This document shows, piece after piece, positions 9,182-17,132 of a DNA stretch of 64,000 nucleotides. The stretch comes from DTCV01 sp964641155. Its GTDB lineage: Archaea > Thermoproteota > Thermoprotei_A > Sulfolobales > NBVN01. The position numbers were made by a program, and so were the translations under genes. The stretch is from contig CAZXJO010000006.1 in the NCBI GenBank assembly GCA_964641155.1, positions 47,769 through 111,768 on the forward strand. The letters are read 5' to 3'. Under the pieces are notes generated by a model that did not search any database, had not been told where the DNA came from, and saw nothing but the letters and a program-made list of their open reading frames with translations. How positions within the stretch are numbered: the stretch's first letter is position 1; each line of letters begins with the position of its first letter.

Positions 9182-9406
9182 ATGAGTGATACGGCTCAGA
9201 AGCTGCTTCAGGAATCTGTGGGAAGCACTGTCCTGGTTAAGTTGAGGAGTGGTAAGGAGCTGAGGGGAACCCTCAGGAGCTTCGATCAGCACTTGAACTT
9301 AGTCATCGAGGACGCTGAGGAGATCCTCTCGGAGAGCAGTAGGAGGTTGGGTACCGTAGTTATTAGGGGGGAGAACGTCCTCCTCATATCCCCTGCAACT
9401 AGGTGA
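9182..9406 (+). CDS. Sm-like archaeal protein (LSm)
   Basis: Archaeal Sm protein of 74 residues, forming a heptameric ring that binds U-rich RNA. Sm1 is visible as VGSTVLVKLRSGKELRGTLRSFDQHLNLVIEDAEE, with the family's D-x-H-x-N-hydrophobic signature, and Sm2 as LGTVVIRGENVLLISP (Gly after R is conserved). It is five bases upstream of the L37e gene, the standard archaeal LSm-L37e pair. A TATA-like CTTTTTAAC lies about 45 bp upstream. Confidence 0.97.
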   Translation: MSDTAQKLLQESVGSTVLVKLRSGKELRGTLRSFDQHLNLVIEDAEEILSESSRRLGTVVIRGENVLLISPATR

Positions 9407-9411
9407 TGTAG

Positions 9412-9597
9412 GTGAAGGGCACACCCTCCATGGGTAAGATGAATAAGGGTAAGACTCACATAAGGTGTAGGAGGTGTGGTAGGCACTCATACAACGTCTC
9501 TAAGGGTTACTGCGCTGCCTGCGGCTTCGGCAGGGGTTCTAGGATTAGGAGGTACTCCTGGAGCAGTAAGAAGGTCAACGGGGTAAGGATTAAATAA
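9412..9597 (+). CDS. rpl37e: 50S ribosomal protein L37e
   Basis: Zinc-binding large-subunit protein of 61 residues. The KGTPSMGKMNKGKTHIRC start, the RCRRCGRHSYN and YCAACGFGR cysteine pairs (C-x2-C and C-x2-C) and the RIRRYSWSSKK tail are the whole family signature. The start is GTG overlapping a GGTG ribosome site. It is in an operon with LSm. Confidence 0.98.
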   Translation: MKGTPSMGKMNKGKTHIRCRRCGRHSYNVSKGYCAACGFGRGSRIRRYSWSSKKVNGVRIK

Positions 9598-9619
9598 TTC
9601 GGTGGTAGGGAACTATTAA

Positions 9620-9877
9620 ATGCCGCTTAAGAAGATCGTCTTAGACGTCTTGAAGCCCCTCAAAGGCCCTTCACTCGTTGAGATAGCTCAAACGCTGTCC
9701 AGCTTGGAGGGTATTACGCAGGTAACTGTCACAGTCAATGAGATAGATGTTGAGACAGCCACGCTCACGATAACCATTGAGGGGGATTCAATCAACTACG
9801 ACCTAGTTAAAGAGAGTATTGAGGATTTGGGCGGCATAATCCACAGCATAGACCAGGTCATAGCCTCATCTCCTTAA
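9620..9877 (+). CDS. DUF211 family protein
   Basis: Protein of 85 residues with the pattern of DUF211, a small archaeal ferredoxin-like fold: KKIVLDVLKPLKGPSLVEIAQTLSSLEGITQVTVTVNEIDVETATLTITIEG, then the IEDLGGIIHSIDQVIA ending. A regulatory or metal-sensing role has been suggested by the fold, but no function is established. It is 22 bp behind L37e and 26 bp ahead of the antiporter, so it may share transcription with either. In this family it often neighbours transporters. Confidence 0.85.
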   Translation: MPLKKIVLDVLKPLKGPSLVEIAQTLSSLEGITQVTVTVNEIDVETATLTITIEGDSINYDLVKESIEDLGGIIHSIDQVIASSP

Positions 9878-9903
9878 AGACCTCTTAACCCACATACGTT
9901 GTT

Positions 9904-11058
9904 ATGGAGATCCTCAACCTACTAATAGCTCTGACGTTCTCCAGGGTCCTAGCCTTCCTGGCTGAGGGCTCCGGCATTGCTTCCCTAACGACATACATCC
10001 TAAGCGGTTACATCCTTAGCCAACCCTTCCTTGGGGTGGTCTCCGAATTCGATGAATCACTCCTCGACCTCTCCCTCATTACGCTATTCTTCTACGTGGG
10101 CTTGAACGTTGATTTAAGGATCAGCATGCCTGTGTTAAAGGAGGCCTTACTGATCAGCTCTTTAGGCGTTCTAACCACCTTAGCCGCCGTCACCTTGGCA
10201 GCTAACTTCGTCGGTATTGACTTGATGACATCCTTAATAATTGCTTTAGCCCTATCCAACACTGCCACGGAGGTGGTCTTCCTAACACTTAAGCCCGCCG
10301 ACCTCACCGGCGAAGTGGTTAGGAGGGTCTTAATCACCTCCAGCTTCTTCGATGACGTCTTAATGATCGGCTTCATATCCGTTTTAGGTGCTGTGAGCTC
10401 AGGTGGTTGGGAACTAACGTTCCACGCCCTCAGGCAGGTCTTGTTCGCATTATCCGTACTCGCTTTAGGCCTCACACTCACTAAGGCGTTGTCCAGGAAA
10501 TTAATCACTCATAGGTTGATAACCAACGCAGCGGTCCTAACGCTCTTCACGGTGACCCTAACTGGTTACCTAGTCGGGGTGGACTTAGCGTTCAGCGCGT
10601 ACTTCGGTGGGATAGCCTTAGGCATGCTGAGGTTTGTGAGGGACCCGATGCTGGTCAACATCGTGAGGCTTAACGACTTAATCCAATACTTTAGTGAGGT
10701 GTTGGACATTTTCTTAATACCTATCTTCTTCCTGCACGTAGGGGCTGGCCTCAACTTAAGCCACGTCCTCACCCCCGAATTCGCCGCGATCATCGCATCG
10801 GCGTGGATGGGTAAGTTCTTAGGCTGTTCCATACCCCACATTGTTAGGGGGGATTTAAGGAAGGGAGTGATGTACGGGATCGTCATGAACGCCCGCGGCG
10901 GTCTGGAATCGGTCGTCGCCGCAATCGCTTTGAAGCACGGACTCCTCACCCCAGCACTCTACAGCGTGGTCGTGGTCACTGCCGTAACCTCATCCATTGC
11001 CGTCCCAGTCCTCGCAACAGTCATGCAGAAGCGCTTAAGGGCTTACCGACCTAGGTGA
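9904..11058 (+). CDS. Kef/Nap-type cation:proton antiporter (CPA2)
   Basis: Membrane protein of 384 residues with about 11-13 hydrophobic helices. It has the CPA2 features FFYVGLNVDLR, NTATEVVFLTLKP, SSFFDDVLMIGF (paired acids on the ion-binding helix), IFFLHVGAGLNLS and a C-terminal NARGGLESVVAAIALKHGLL segment. Probably exchanges Na+ or K+ for H+ to control pH or salt. There is no C-terminal TrkA-N domain, so it is the short membrane-only form. The upstream DUF211 gene may belong to the same transcript. Confidence 0.88.
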   Translation: MEILNLLIALTFSRVLAFLAEGSGIASLTTYILSGYILSQPFLGVVSEFDESLLDLSLITLFFYVGLNVDLRISMPVLKEALLISSLGVLTTLAAVTLAANFVGIDLMTSLIIALALSNTATEVVFLTLKPADLTGEVVRRVLITSSFFDDVLMIGFISVLGAVSSGGWELTFHALRQVLFALSVLALGLTLTKALSRKLITHRLITNAAVLTLFTVTLTGYLVGVDLAFSAYFGGIALGMLRFVRDPMLVNIVRLNDLIQYFSEVLDIFLIPIFFLHVGAGLNLSHVLTPEFAAIIASAWMGKFLGCSIPHIVRGDLRKGVMYGIVMNARGGLESVVAAIALKHGLLTPALYSVVVVTAVTSSIAVPVLATVMQKRLRAYRPR

Positions 11059-11110
11059 AAGGCTTAAAAAGTTTTAATGCGTTTAAGGCTTAGTCATCAG
11101 AGGTGGTGGT

Positions 11111-11764
11111 GTGGTAGAGTTTAAGGTAGTGGTTTCAGACCCTGAAGCAAGTGGTAAGGCAGTGGTGGTTAAGGCCATCAGCTCGGAGAACCTTAAGTAC
11201 TCGCAGGATGAGAAGTCCGGTAAGGCGTTACCCACAGCTTTAATTAATCAAACCACCTTAAACTTAATTAGCCCTCCCTACGGAGTAGTGACCTTAAGGG
11301 TCTGGAAGGATAGGTCTAAGAATGAGAAGGTTAAACTCACCTTCAGGGTTAAGGTATCGAATGATGTCCCAGATAACACCGTCTACGTTCCTAAGGACTT
11401 ACTCGCTGAGAAGTTAGGCGTTGACGAAGTTATCGGTGAGTTATTCCGTTCTAAGTCCTTCCAAGTAGTCGTTGAGGGTGATAGGGCTAGGAGGTTGGCG
11501 GGTTTAAGGGTTGGGGATGTGGTGGATTCCTCGTTGGTGGGCATCCCGGGGAAATTACTCCGCATAACAGGCGGTAGTGATAACTCAGGCTTCCCGGTAA
11601 TTCCCTCACTGCCCGGTCAGGCTAAGAAGGCGTTGCTCCTCACATCACCTCCTGGGTACATACCTAAGGAGGATGGTGAGAGGAGGAGGAAGTTCGTTAG
11701 GGGGAACACCATAAGTGAGGAGTTAGTTCAGATCAACACGGTGCTGACCTCACCAACTAAGTAG
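11111..11764 (+). CDS. rps6e: 30S ribosomal protein S6e (long crenarchaeal form)
   Basis: Small-subunit protein of 217 residues. It opens with EFKVVVSDPEAS, and the conserved S6e core is in the second half: GLRVGDVVDSSLVGIPGKLLRITGG, SDNSGFPVIPSLPG, then ERRRKFVRGNTISEELVQIN. An insertion of about 80 residues separates the SDP strand from the core. Euryarchaeal S6e is near 130 aa, whereas the crenarchaeal form I recall is near 210 aa, so this length is lineage-typical. The start is GTG with a strong AGGTGGTG ribosome site and a TATA box (CTTAAAAAG) about 45 bp upstream. Its last 8 bp overlap the convergent UPF0179 gene. Confidence 0.95.
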   Translation: MVEFKVVVSDPEASGKAVVVKAISSENLKYSQDEKSGKALPTALINQTTLNLISPPYGVVTLRVWKDRSKNEKVKLTFRVKVSNDVPDNTVYVPKDLLAEKLGVDEVIGELFRSKSFQVVVEGDRARRLAGLRVGDVVDSSLVGIPGKLLRITGGSDNSGFPVIPSLPGQAKKALLLTSPPGYIPKEDGERRRKFVRGNTISEELVQINTVLTSPTK

Positions 11765-12203
11765 TTGGTGAGGCCACGTCAACGACCTTCACCTGCACGT
11801 TACTTAGCTCCAATTTCTTAGGGCAGTCAACGCTGCCTAAGACCTTGAGTACCTTGACCTTAACGGGCATTACTATGAGTTCGGGAACGCATCTAGGGTA
11901 GTTACCGCACTTCGTACGCTCGCATACCATCTTAACGTAAGTTAGGGTCATGCCCTCAACCGCTACCTTACGGCTCAGCGCTAAGTCCACAGTTGCCTCC
12001 TTGACCTCGACAGTTGTGACGTATTCGTTTATGGGGCACCTGTTCCTTATGTTGTGTACTTTAACTACTTCGTAGACCTGCCCAACCTTCAACTTACCGT
12101 TGCATACGTAGTTAAACCTGCAGTTAAGGCATTCCGGTGAGGGGCCGGTGAACACGAACTTAAATCCTTCCTTAGCTGTTAAGTAGCTGATTAGCGTTAT
12201 CAC
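11757..12203 (-). CDS. UPF0179 family cysteine-rich protein
   Basis: Archaeal conserved protein of 148 residues and unknown function. The N-terminal FVFTGPSPECLNCRFNYVC and later CPINEY, CERTKCGNYPRC segments supply cysteine clusters (C-x2-C-x5-C and a second group), suggesting zinc or iron-sulfur binding. The start is GTG. It follows egsA by 12 bp on the same strand and is likely co-transcribed with it. Confidence 0.88.
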   Translation of the reverse strand: MITLISYLTAKEGFKFVFTGPSPECLNCRFNYVCNGKLKVGQVYEVVKVHNIRNRCPINEYVTTVEVKEATVDLALSRKVAVEGMTLTYVKMVCERTKCGNYPRCVPELIVMPVKVKVLKVLGSVDCPKKLELSNVQVKVVDVASPTT

Positions 12204-12215
12204 CTAACCCACCGA

Positions 12216-13274
12216 CTACGTGATCACTCCGGTAATGCTTGCTAACCTCTCAGCAGCTTCCCAAGTAAGCCCTGACTCACCTAGGATCGTGTACCTATCA
12301 GGCCTTATCCTATGCGCTATTGTTAACGCCTCAATGACCTTAAAGTCTGGGATGCCTAACTCCTTAGCAGTTGTTGGGAGCCCCAACCTCCTGACCGTTA
12401 GGGCTAACTTCCTCCAGTTCCTCCCGTGGAGGTAGCTCATCATTATAGTTCCTAAAGCCACCTGCTCACCGTGGAGTGCGGGGTAGTTGGCGACTAAGTC
12501 CAACGCATGGCTGAAGAGGTGCTCTGACCCGCTCGCAGGCCTAGTACTGCCGGCTATGCACATAGCCACCGAACTACTTATTAAGCCCTCAACAACTATC
12601 CTCACCCCTTCAGGGGAGCCCGTGGAGATCAGCTCACTGTAGTTGATTACGTGCTTAGCTGAGAGCAGGGCAAGGGAGGCTGAGTACCCCCCGTAGTACT
12701 CACCTTTGAGCCTGTGAGCCAGTTCCCAGTCAAGAACTGCGGTGAACTTACCTATTAAGTCCCCCGAACCTGCGAGTAACAACCTCTTAGGGGCGTTACC
12801 TATGACTGATATATCAGCGACTATAGCTATCGGGGTCCGGGACTTGACCGATACCACGCTACCCGTACCACGTATTGATGAGAATGGGGATGCTACGCCG
12901 TCATGTGAGGCTGCGGTAGGGACGCTTACGAATGGAATGCTTAGGTTGTTGGCCACGCACTTAGACACATCTATCACCTTACCACCTCCCACACCCACTA
13001 CGAAGTCCATTCCCTTGCCTGTGTAGGAGTTAACAATCTCTTCAACGGAGTCCGACGTCGGGGAACTCACCACAGCCTCCTCAACTTCGAAGTCATGACT
13101 CAACAGAAGATCCACCAACTTACCCCCCACCAACTTCATGACGTTGGGGCCTGAAATCACTAGGCCCCTCCCACCAATACGCAATTCCTTAACAACCTTA
13201 GGGACGTCCTCTATGACGCCGTCACCCACTATAACCTTTTTAGGTAGGTCAATCACGTGTTTCCCAGCGTTCAA
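12216..13274 (-). CDS. egsA: sn-Glycerol-1-phosphate dehydrogenase
   Basis: Makes the glycerol-1-phosphate backbone of archaeal ether lipids from dihydroxyacetone phosphate, NAD(P)H-dependent and zinc-containing. In 352 residues it shows the GVGGGKVIDVSK nucleotide loop, VPTAASHDGVASPFSSI, the LAGSGDLIGK segment and the zinc ligands in SGSEHLFSHALD and ALHGEQVALG. Order and length match the family exactly. It is the diagnostic archaeal lipid gene of the window. The downstream UPF0179 gene is in the same unit. Confidence 0.97.
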   Translation of the reverse strand: MNAGKHVIDLPKKVIVGDGVIEDVPKVVKELRIGGRGLVISGPNVMKLVGGKLVDLLLSHDFEVEEAVVSSPTSDSVEEIVNSYTGKGMDFVVGVGGGKVIDVSKCVANNLSIPFVSVPTAASHDGVASPFSSIRGTGSVVSVKSRTPIAIVADISVIGNAPKRLLLAGSGDLIGKFTAVLDWELAHRLKGEYYGGYSASLALLSAKHVINYSELISTGSPEGVRIVVEGLISSSVAMCIAGSTRPASGSEHLFSHALDLVANYPALHGEQVALGTIMMSYLHGRNWRKLALTVRRLGLPTTAKELGIPDFKVIEALTIAHRIRPDRYTILGESGLTWEAAERLASITGVIT

Positions 13275-13360
13275 CGTCTTAACACTCTACTAAGGATTTA
13301 CGGATAGAGGGTTTTAAACATATGTAGGCCGCGGGCATCGAGCCACGTCGTAAGGGCTAT

Positions 13361-13371
13361 AAGGTTATAAC
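13361..13371 (+). promoter_or_regulatory. TATA-box promoter for the 13396 sRNA
   Basis: AAGGTTATAAC lies about 30 nt before the predicted C box, the normal distance to an archaeal transcription start, and no protein gene begins downstream for more than 400 bp. Confidence 0.5.
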
Positions 13372-13395
13372 GCTTCCAGCAGTTATTGATCGCGG

Positions 13396-13444
13396 GTGAT
13401 GTGTTTTTAAATCTCTGACAGGTGATGTCGCGGTGGCTGTCTGA
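13396..13444 (+). ncRNA. Box C/D guide sRNA candidate, predicted 16S rRNA 530-loop target
   Basis: The 49 nt contain, in order, C box GTGATGT, a 12-nt guide, D' box CTGA, a 3-nt spacer, C' box GTGATGT, a 12-nt guide and D box CTGA. This symmetric 12/3/12 layout is the archaeal C/D sRNA architecture bound by L7Ae, Nop5 and fibrillarin. The guide before the D box, CGCGGTGGCTGT, pairs over 11 positions (one G-U) with the conserved 16S segment CAGCCGCCGCG of the 530 loop. The D+5 rule selects the C right after CAG. The rRNA sequence is from memory. Both C boxes deviate from the consensus only in the last base. The rest of the 560-bp gap (13275-13834) has no other recognisable feature. Confidence 0.75.
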
Positions 13445-13834
13445 ACTCAAACCCAATCAACCACTTTTCTCGGAGCTTATCCGTCCACGGCCTCATCGGA
13501 CTGTGGGTGGGGTAGTCGGTCGTTTAGTCGTTCAACGGTGTTCGGAATCCTAACCTCTTGAGGGATGCAGCACTTTATCTAAGTCGTTGGTGTCTCCGAT
13601 CATTTGATGATTTATAACTGGTAATACCGTGATAATTTACTTAATTTGTAGTGATGGATGACTCGGTAAGTCACCTAATACATCAGCTCATCAGCTAATC
13701 CGTAGGGAAGGACGCAGCGATACGGTCTCAACGCCTAATCAGTCAACAACCCTGCTTAATCCCTCATGCGCAGGCTCTGTAATAATCTTATAGGGCTTTC
13801 AGCAACTAACTGCTAATGTTTGGAGGTGTGATGA

Positions 13835-15220
13835 TTGAGGCGTGGTTCGGTGACGACTATTGAGGGCTATAGGAATGAAGTAGTTGGTGGACCCATAGTT
13901 AGGACCCTCCTTAAGTTGGGCCTCCCCCTAATGATCGTACAACTTGTCCACATATCCTACAACGTAGCGGATGCGTTCTGGCTGAGCAAGTACAGCGACG
14001 TAGCTATGGCGGTGCCTAGGCAGGTTTGGCCCCTACTCATGTTCTTCAACGCCGTCTTAATGGCCTTATCCACAGCTAATATGGCGCTACTCTCGCAGTA
14101 CGTTGGTGCGAGGAGGTACGGAGACGCAAGCAGTACGGCATCTAAGTTCCTCACTGTAGCGGCATTGCTAGGGGTGGGGTCAGGCATTACCTACCTATCC
14201 ATAAGGTACTACGTATTTAGGTACATCATAATACCTCCGGAGGAGATATTCGGTGACGTAATGGATTATTCAGGCATAATCGCCTTCGACCTAATCTTGT
14301 CAGGGTTCGCGATAACTTACTCCACAATACTTCAGTCAGTGGGGGATACTAAGACACCGGCTATTGTCGGCGGTATATCAGCTCTAACTAACATTGTATT
14401 GGATCCGTTACTAATACTTGGAGTACCTCCCTTCCCCAGGATGGGTGTTGTTGGGGCAGCCGTCGCGACGGTGCTCGCAAGGCTTGCCGGCGTGGCTGCG
14501 TTAATTGCCTTAACCAGTCGTAAGTTCCCCGACTTAAAGGTCACCCTGACTAAGGACGTCAGCGGTGAGTGGGTCGTTAAAAACTTAACCATAGGTGGGC
14601 CGATACTCTTATTCCACGCATCCAACAGTCTGGCGTTTATGTTTCAGAACGCCTTAGTGAATTCCTTCGGCGTCATCGTAGCTGCGGCATTTGCCGTAGG
14701 GTTCATAGTGATGGAGATAGCTGATGCGGCGATATGGGGCCTCACCACACCGACAGCTATAATGATCGGTCAGAACTTAGGCGCGGGCAATTTAAGTCGT
14801 TGCAGATTGATAGCTTACAATGCCTCAATCGCCCTAGGCGCTCTAACCACAGCTGGCTCCATAGCGGTGTATCTACTACGAGTTCCCCTCATAGCGGTCT
14901 TCACCTCGGACGCCTTAATAGCGAGTGAAGCCGTTACATTTTTAAGTACTTTCATTTTTACGTTACCTTTCTTCGCCTTATTCTTCGTCGGTATGTCCGT
15001 GGGGAGGGGTTCAGGACATACGTTAATACCTACCGTGTTGGGGGTCGTGAGGCTGTGGGTAATTCGAGTAGGCCTCGGCTACGTGCTCGCCTACCACATG
15101 GGTTTGAACTCATACGGTATCTGGGTTGCGATGGCACTCAGTAACGTGATAAGCGGCACAGCTGCCCTAGCATGGATAAAGTACGGTGACTGGGACAAGC
15201 CAGTTATTAGGAAGTCTTAA
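13835..15220 (+). CDS. MATE family efflux transporter
   Basis: Multidrug/toxin extrusion-type protein of 461 residues with 12 predicted helices in two related halves. The first begins GGPIVRTLLKLGLPLMIVQLVHISYNVADAFWLSKY, where the ADAFW segment corresponds to the conserved V-D-x-x-W/F region. The second half begins with VVKNLTIGGPILLFHASNSLAF. Probably exports cationic compounds using an ion gradient. I take the TTG start because a clear GGAGGTG ribosome site lies 7 nt upstream. The last 4 bp overlap the convergent DUF973 gene. Confidence 0.92.
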   Translation: MRRGSVTTIEGYRNEVVGGPIVRTLLKLGLPLMIVQLVHISYNVADAFWLSKYSDVAMAVPRQVWPLLMFFNAVLMALSTANMALLSQYVGARRYGDASSTASKFLTVAALLGVGSGITYLSIRYYVFRYIIIPPEEIFGDVMDYSGIIAFDLILSGFAITYSTILQSVGDTKTPAIVGGISALTNIVLDPLLILGVPPFPRMGVVGAAVATVLARLAGVAALIALTSRKFPDLKVTLTKDVSGEWVVKNLTIGGPILLFHASNSLAFMFQNALVNSFGVIVAAAFAVGFIVMEIADAAIWGLTTPTAIMIGQNLGAGNLSRCRLIAYNASIALGALTTAGSIAVYLLRVPLIAVFTSDALIASEAVTFLSTFIFTLPFFALFFVGMSVGRGSGHTLIPTVLGVVRLWVIRVGLGYVLAYHMGLNSYGIWVAMALSNVISGTAALAWIKYGDWDKPVIRKS

Positions 15221-15849
15221 ACCGGTGTAGGCTTCTGCACCGCTGAGTGCTTCCTAACGCTATCCCCTAACGCTATGTAGAGGAGTATTAAACCAACAAC
15301 CACCAGTATCGGTAAGAGTATGCCCGCTATGAGCAATATCCCGGAAATCAAGTACAGTGAGTCGCCTTCAACGTTGTTGAGCTTCAGGCAGAGAACGACC
15401 ATACCCACGTTGCCTAAGATGATTATGATGCCACCCAAGATAATTACAGCGAAACCGAAGAAGGTTAAGAATGGTAGGAAGGCAGCGCCCACCAAGACAA
15501 CTACTAAGCCCCACACATATCCCAGCTTAATCAACTTCGTCGAAGTTGAGAACTCAGAGTTAACGCGGGCTAAATCAGAAGTACCGGGAATGAACTTCAA
15601 GTAAAAACCAACTAAAGCCAACACACCGCCAATAAGTATTAGAGCTAATGCAGAGATCAGAGCACCTATTACAGGTACGAAGACCCTGCCTAACGGAGCA
15701 CCCATATGAGGCCCTGCAGCCGCAAAGACACCTGCAGCAACAACCACTAAGGAAATCCCAAGCAATACCCAACCAATCAATATGTATAGGAGACCTTGAC
15801 GCATCTTAGTGAACGCACCAACAACGTCGGGCTGATTCTGAGCAGTCAT
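15217..15849 (-). CDS. DUF973 family membrane protein
   Basis: Hypothetical membrane protein of 210 residues with about five hydrophobic helices, similar in layout to the crenarchaeal DUF973 family (repeated small glycine/leucine-rich helices, polar loop around residue 88-105, charged C-terminus). No catalytic motif is visible. The DUF assignment is by general pattern, so the family name is moderately sure and the function unknown. Confidence 0.65.
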   Translation of the reverse strand: MTAQNQPDVVGAFTKMRQGLLYILIGWVLLGISLVVVAAGVFAAAGPHMGAPLGRVFVPVIGALISALALILIGGVLALVGFYLKFIPGTSDLARVNSEFSTSTKLIKLGYVWGLVVVLVGAAFLPFLTFFGFAVIILGGIIIILGNVGMVVLCLKLNNVEGDSLYLISGILLIAGILLPILVVVGLILLYIALGDSVRKHSAVQKPTPV

Positions 15850-15912
15850 GGATCAACACATCACTTACATAGTTCCATCAAATCTTTTAAACATTGCAGA
15901 GGCATGGCGCAC

Positions 15913-16080
15913 TTAAAGCTCGTCAGCTGAGTTAAGGACAGACCCCCAGTACAGGAGTGCGTTGACCTTCATCATTTCCAACGCCGACGAACTGGGGGAA
16001 CCCCTACCATACGTGCCTTCACCGTCAAAACGTACAGCTACACTACACCTCCTTAAGCGTGTATGTGCTCCGTCAGGTTT
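15913..16080 (-). pseudogene. Coding remnant, unknown family
   Basis: An open reverse-strand frame of about 55 codons with coding-like composition and no usable start. It contains AVRFDGEGTYGRGSPSS and ends LLYWGSVLNSADEL before TAA. No intact gene surrounds it. I do not recognise the parent family. It looks like the C-terminal piece of a lost gene. Confidence 0.4.
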
Positions 16081-16083
16081 GAT

Positions 16084-16730
16084 TTATGGAGTGGTTAGGG
16101 GTTGCAGTATGTGGAATAAGAGGGCTATTGTCAGGAATGCGATGAAGGTCACCACGGCGCCGGCTGCGATACCCTCATACGGTATGGATGACTCTGACCC
16201 CCTCTCACCCTGCATCCTCCTCACTCCCTCCAGTACTCCCAGGAACCACGGAATCCTCTCCAGGAGCTCCTCCTCAGCCTTTCCGGGGTTGGGTCGAGGG
16301 GGACCCTCCCCAACTTACCTGACGTACCCCATATGCACGGCACTACTGGAGTACTGCCACGCTGCCCACGGTTGATTACGGCTGTGACCGTAACGGTTAT
16401 GGATGCTAGGAGGGCACCCATAGCGCCCGCCCCCACCCCACGCGATGTTAGAGCTGTAATGAACGTCACCACTGATATGGCTGTGAAGGTAATTTCGTAC
16501 AGTAAGGACCTCCCAAACATCCCCGAAGTTCGATCGGGGGGACTCCCCTTAAATTACCTGACCCATCCAGTACGTACGACATTATTGGGCAGTAGGAGAG
16601 GAGGTTCCGTACTCGCGCTGGGACCTTACTACGTAGCTTACTCCTCAATAGGAGTGGCTATATTGATGTCTACGAAGAATGGGGTGAATGTGAGGGCGAG
16701 CACCACCTCACGAGTTACGGATAGCTGCAT
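16084..16730 (-). pseudogene. Frame-broken remnants of small membrane protein genes
   Basis: Three reverse-strand pieces carry membrane-helix-like sequence in different frames. One of 30 codons (16638-16730) contains EVVLALTFTPFFVDINIA. A second (16221-16520) contains YEITFTAISVVTFITALTS. A third (16084-16314) has an amphipathic AEEELLERIPWFLGVLEGV stretch, then AAGAVVTFIAFLTIALLFH, and ends at TAA. The last two share VVTFI. Imperfect direct repeats sit near the start of each of those two pieces, so this was probably a duplicated gene that decayed by indels. It could instead be very short genuine membrane proteins, but no good starts support that. Confidence 0.45.
16283..16566. repeat. Pair of imperfect ~47-bp direct repeats, about 235 bp apart
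   Basis: Copies at 16283-16330 and 16518-16566 share the order CCCCG or CCGGGG, a GTTSGRTCG block, a G-run with GGGGGAC, a CCCC block, then TTACCTGAC. They flank the membrane-protein remnants and mark an old tandem duplication. Confidence 0.6.
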
Positions 16731-16875
16731 TAGCGCGACCCAAACCTAGGTTAGCACCACAATTTATGTTTTGGAGTTCTACGCTCGTTTATGGGTAAAT
16801 TACCGCCCCAGGGTTCTAGAATTAATTACCCTCGGCTAGGTTGGAACACGGCCCTACGGCTTTAATGTGTGGTAG

Positions 16876-17039
16876 TTAGAATGTTTGGGTGTGGACCTCT
16901 ATGCCTGAGCTCTCAGCTAATCCCCTAGCCTTACTGTCTACGTAGGGTGAGACTACGACCGATCTTGGGGTGGTCCCTGTAACCCTTTTGTAGAGTTCTG
17001 ATATCCTCCAGAACTCGTAGATATCACCCCTGGATACGC
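16876..17039 (-). pseudogene. C-terminal fragment resembling DUF3782/PD-(D/E)XK nuclease-like proteins
   Basis: A 54-codon reverse-strand fragment reading RVSRGDIYEFWRISELYK, then RVTGTTPRSVVVSPYVDSKA and GLAESSGIEVHTQTF before TAA. The SRGDxYEF...ELY...TG...VVVSPYVD...GIEV pattern is what I recall from the C-terminus of crenarchaeal DUF3782 proteins, a family related to restriction-type nucleases. The open sequence loses similarity exactly at the first CRISPR repeat, with a stop codon about 30 nt into the repeat/spacer, so it is 5'-truncated there. Confidence 0.5.
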
Positions 17040-17127
17040 GAAAATCTAAAATAGAATTGAAAGGTTACTACCACCCCACTACTGGGGCAGGCTCTTGAGG
17101 CTAGAAAATTTAAAATAAGATTGAAAG
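17040..17127 (+). CRISPR. Relic CRISPR: two 24-nt repeats and one 40-nt spacer
   Basis: The two 24-nt units at 17040-17063 and 17104-17127 match at 21 positions and both end in ATTGAAAG, the 8-nt 5' tag of crenarchaeal type I/III crRNAs. The first unit contains a small TCTA-AAA-TAGA hairpin. In the second this is degraded (TTTAAAATAAG), as in leader-distal end repeats. The spacer length of 40 nt is typical. There are no cas genes and no AT-rich leader upstream, so this is an orphan or leftover of a larger array. Confidence 0.72.
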
Positions 17128-17132
17128 TATGT

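Noticed and set aside
11111..11764. S6e as an unusual fusion because of its 80-residue insertion
   Set aside because: The length agrees with long crenarchaeal S6e proteins as I recall them, so it is lineage-typical.
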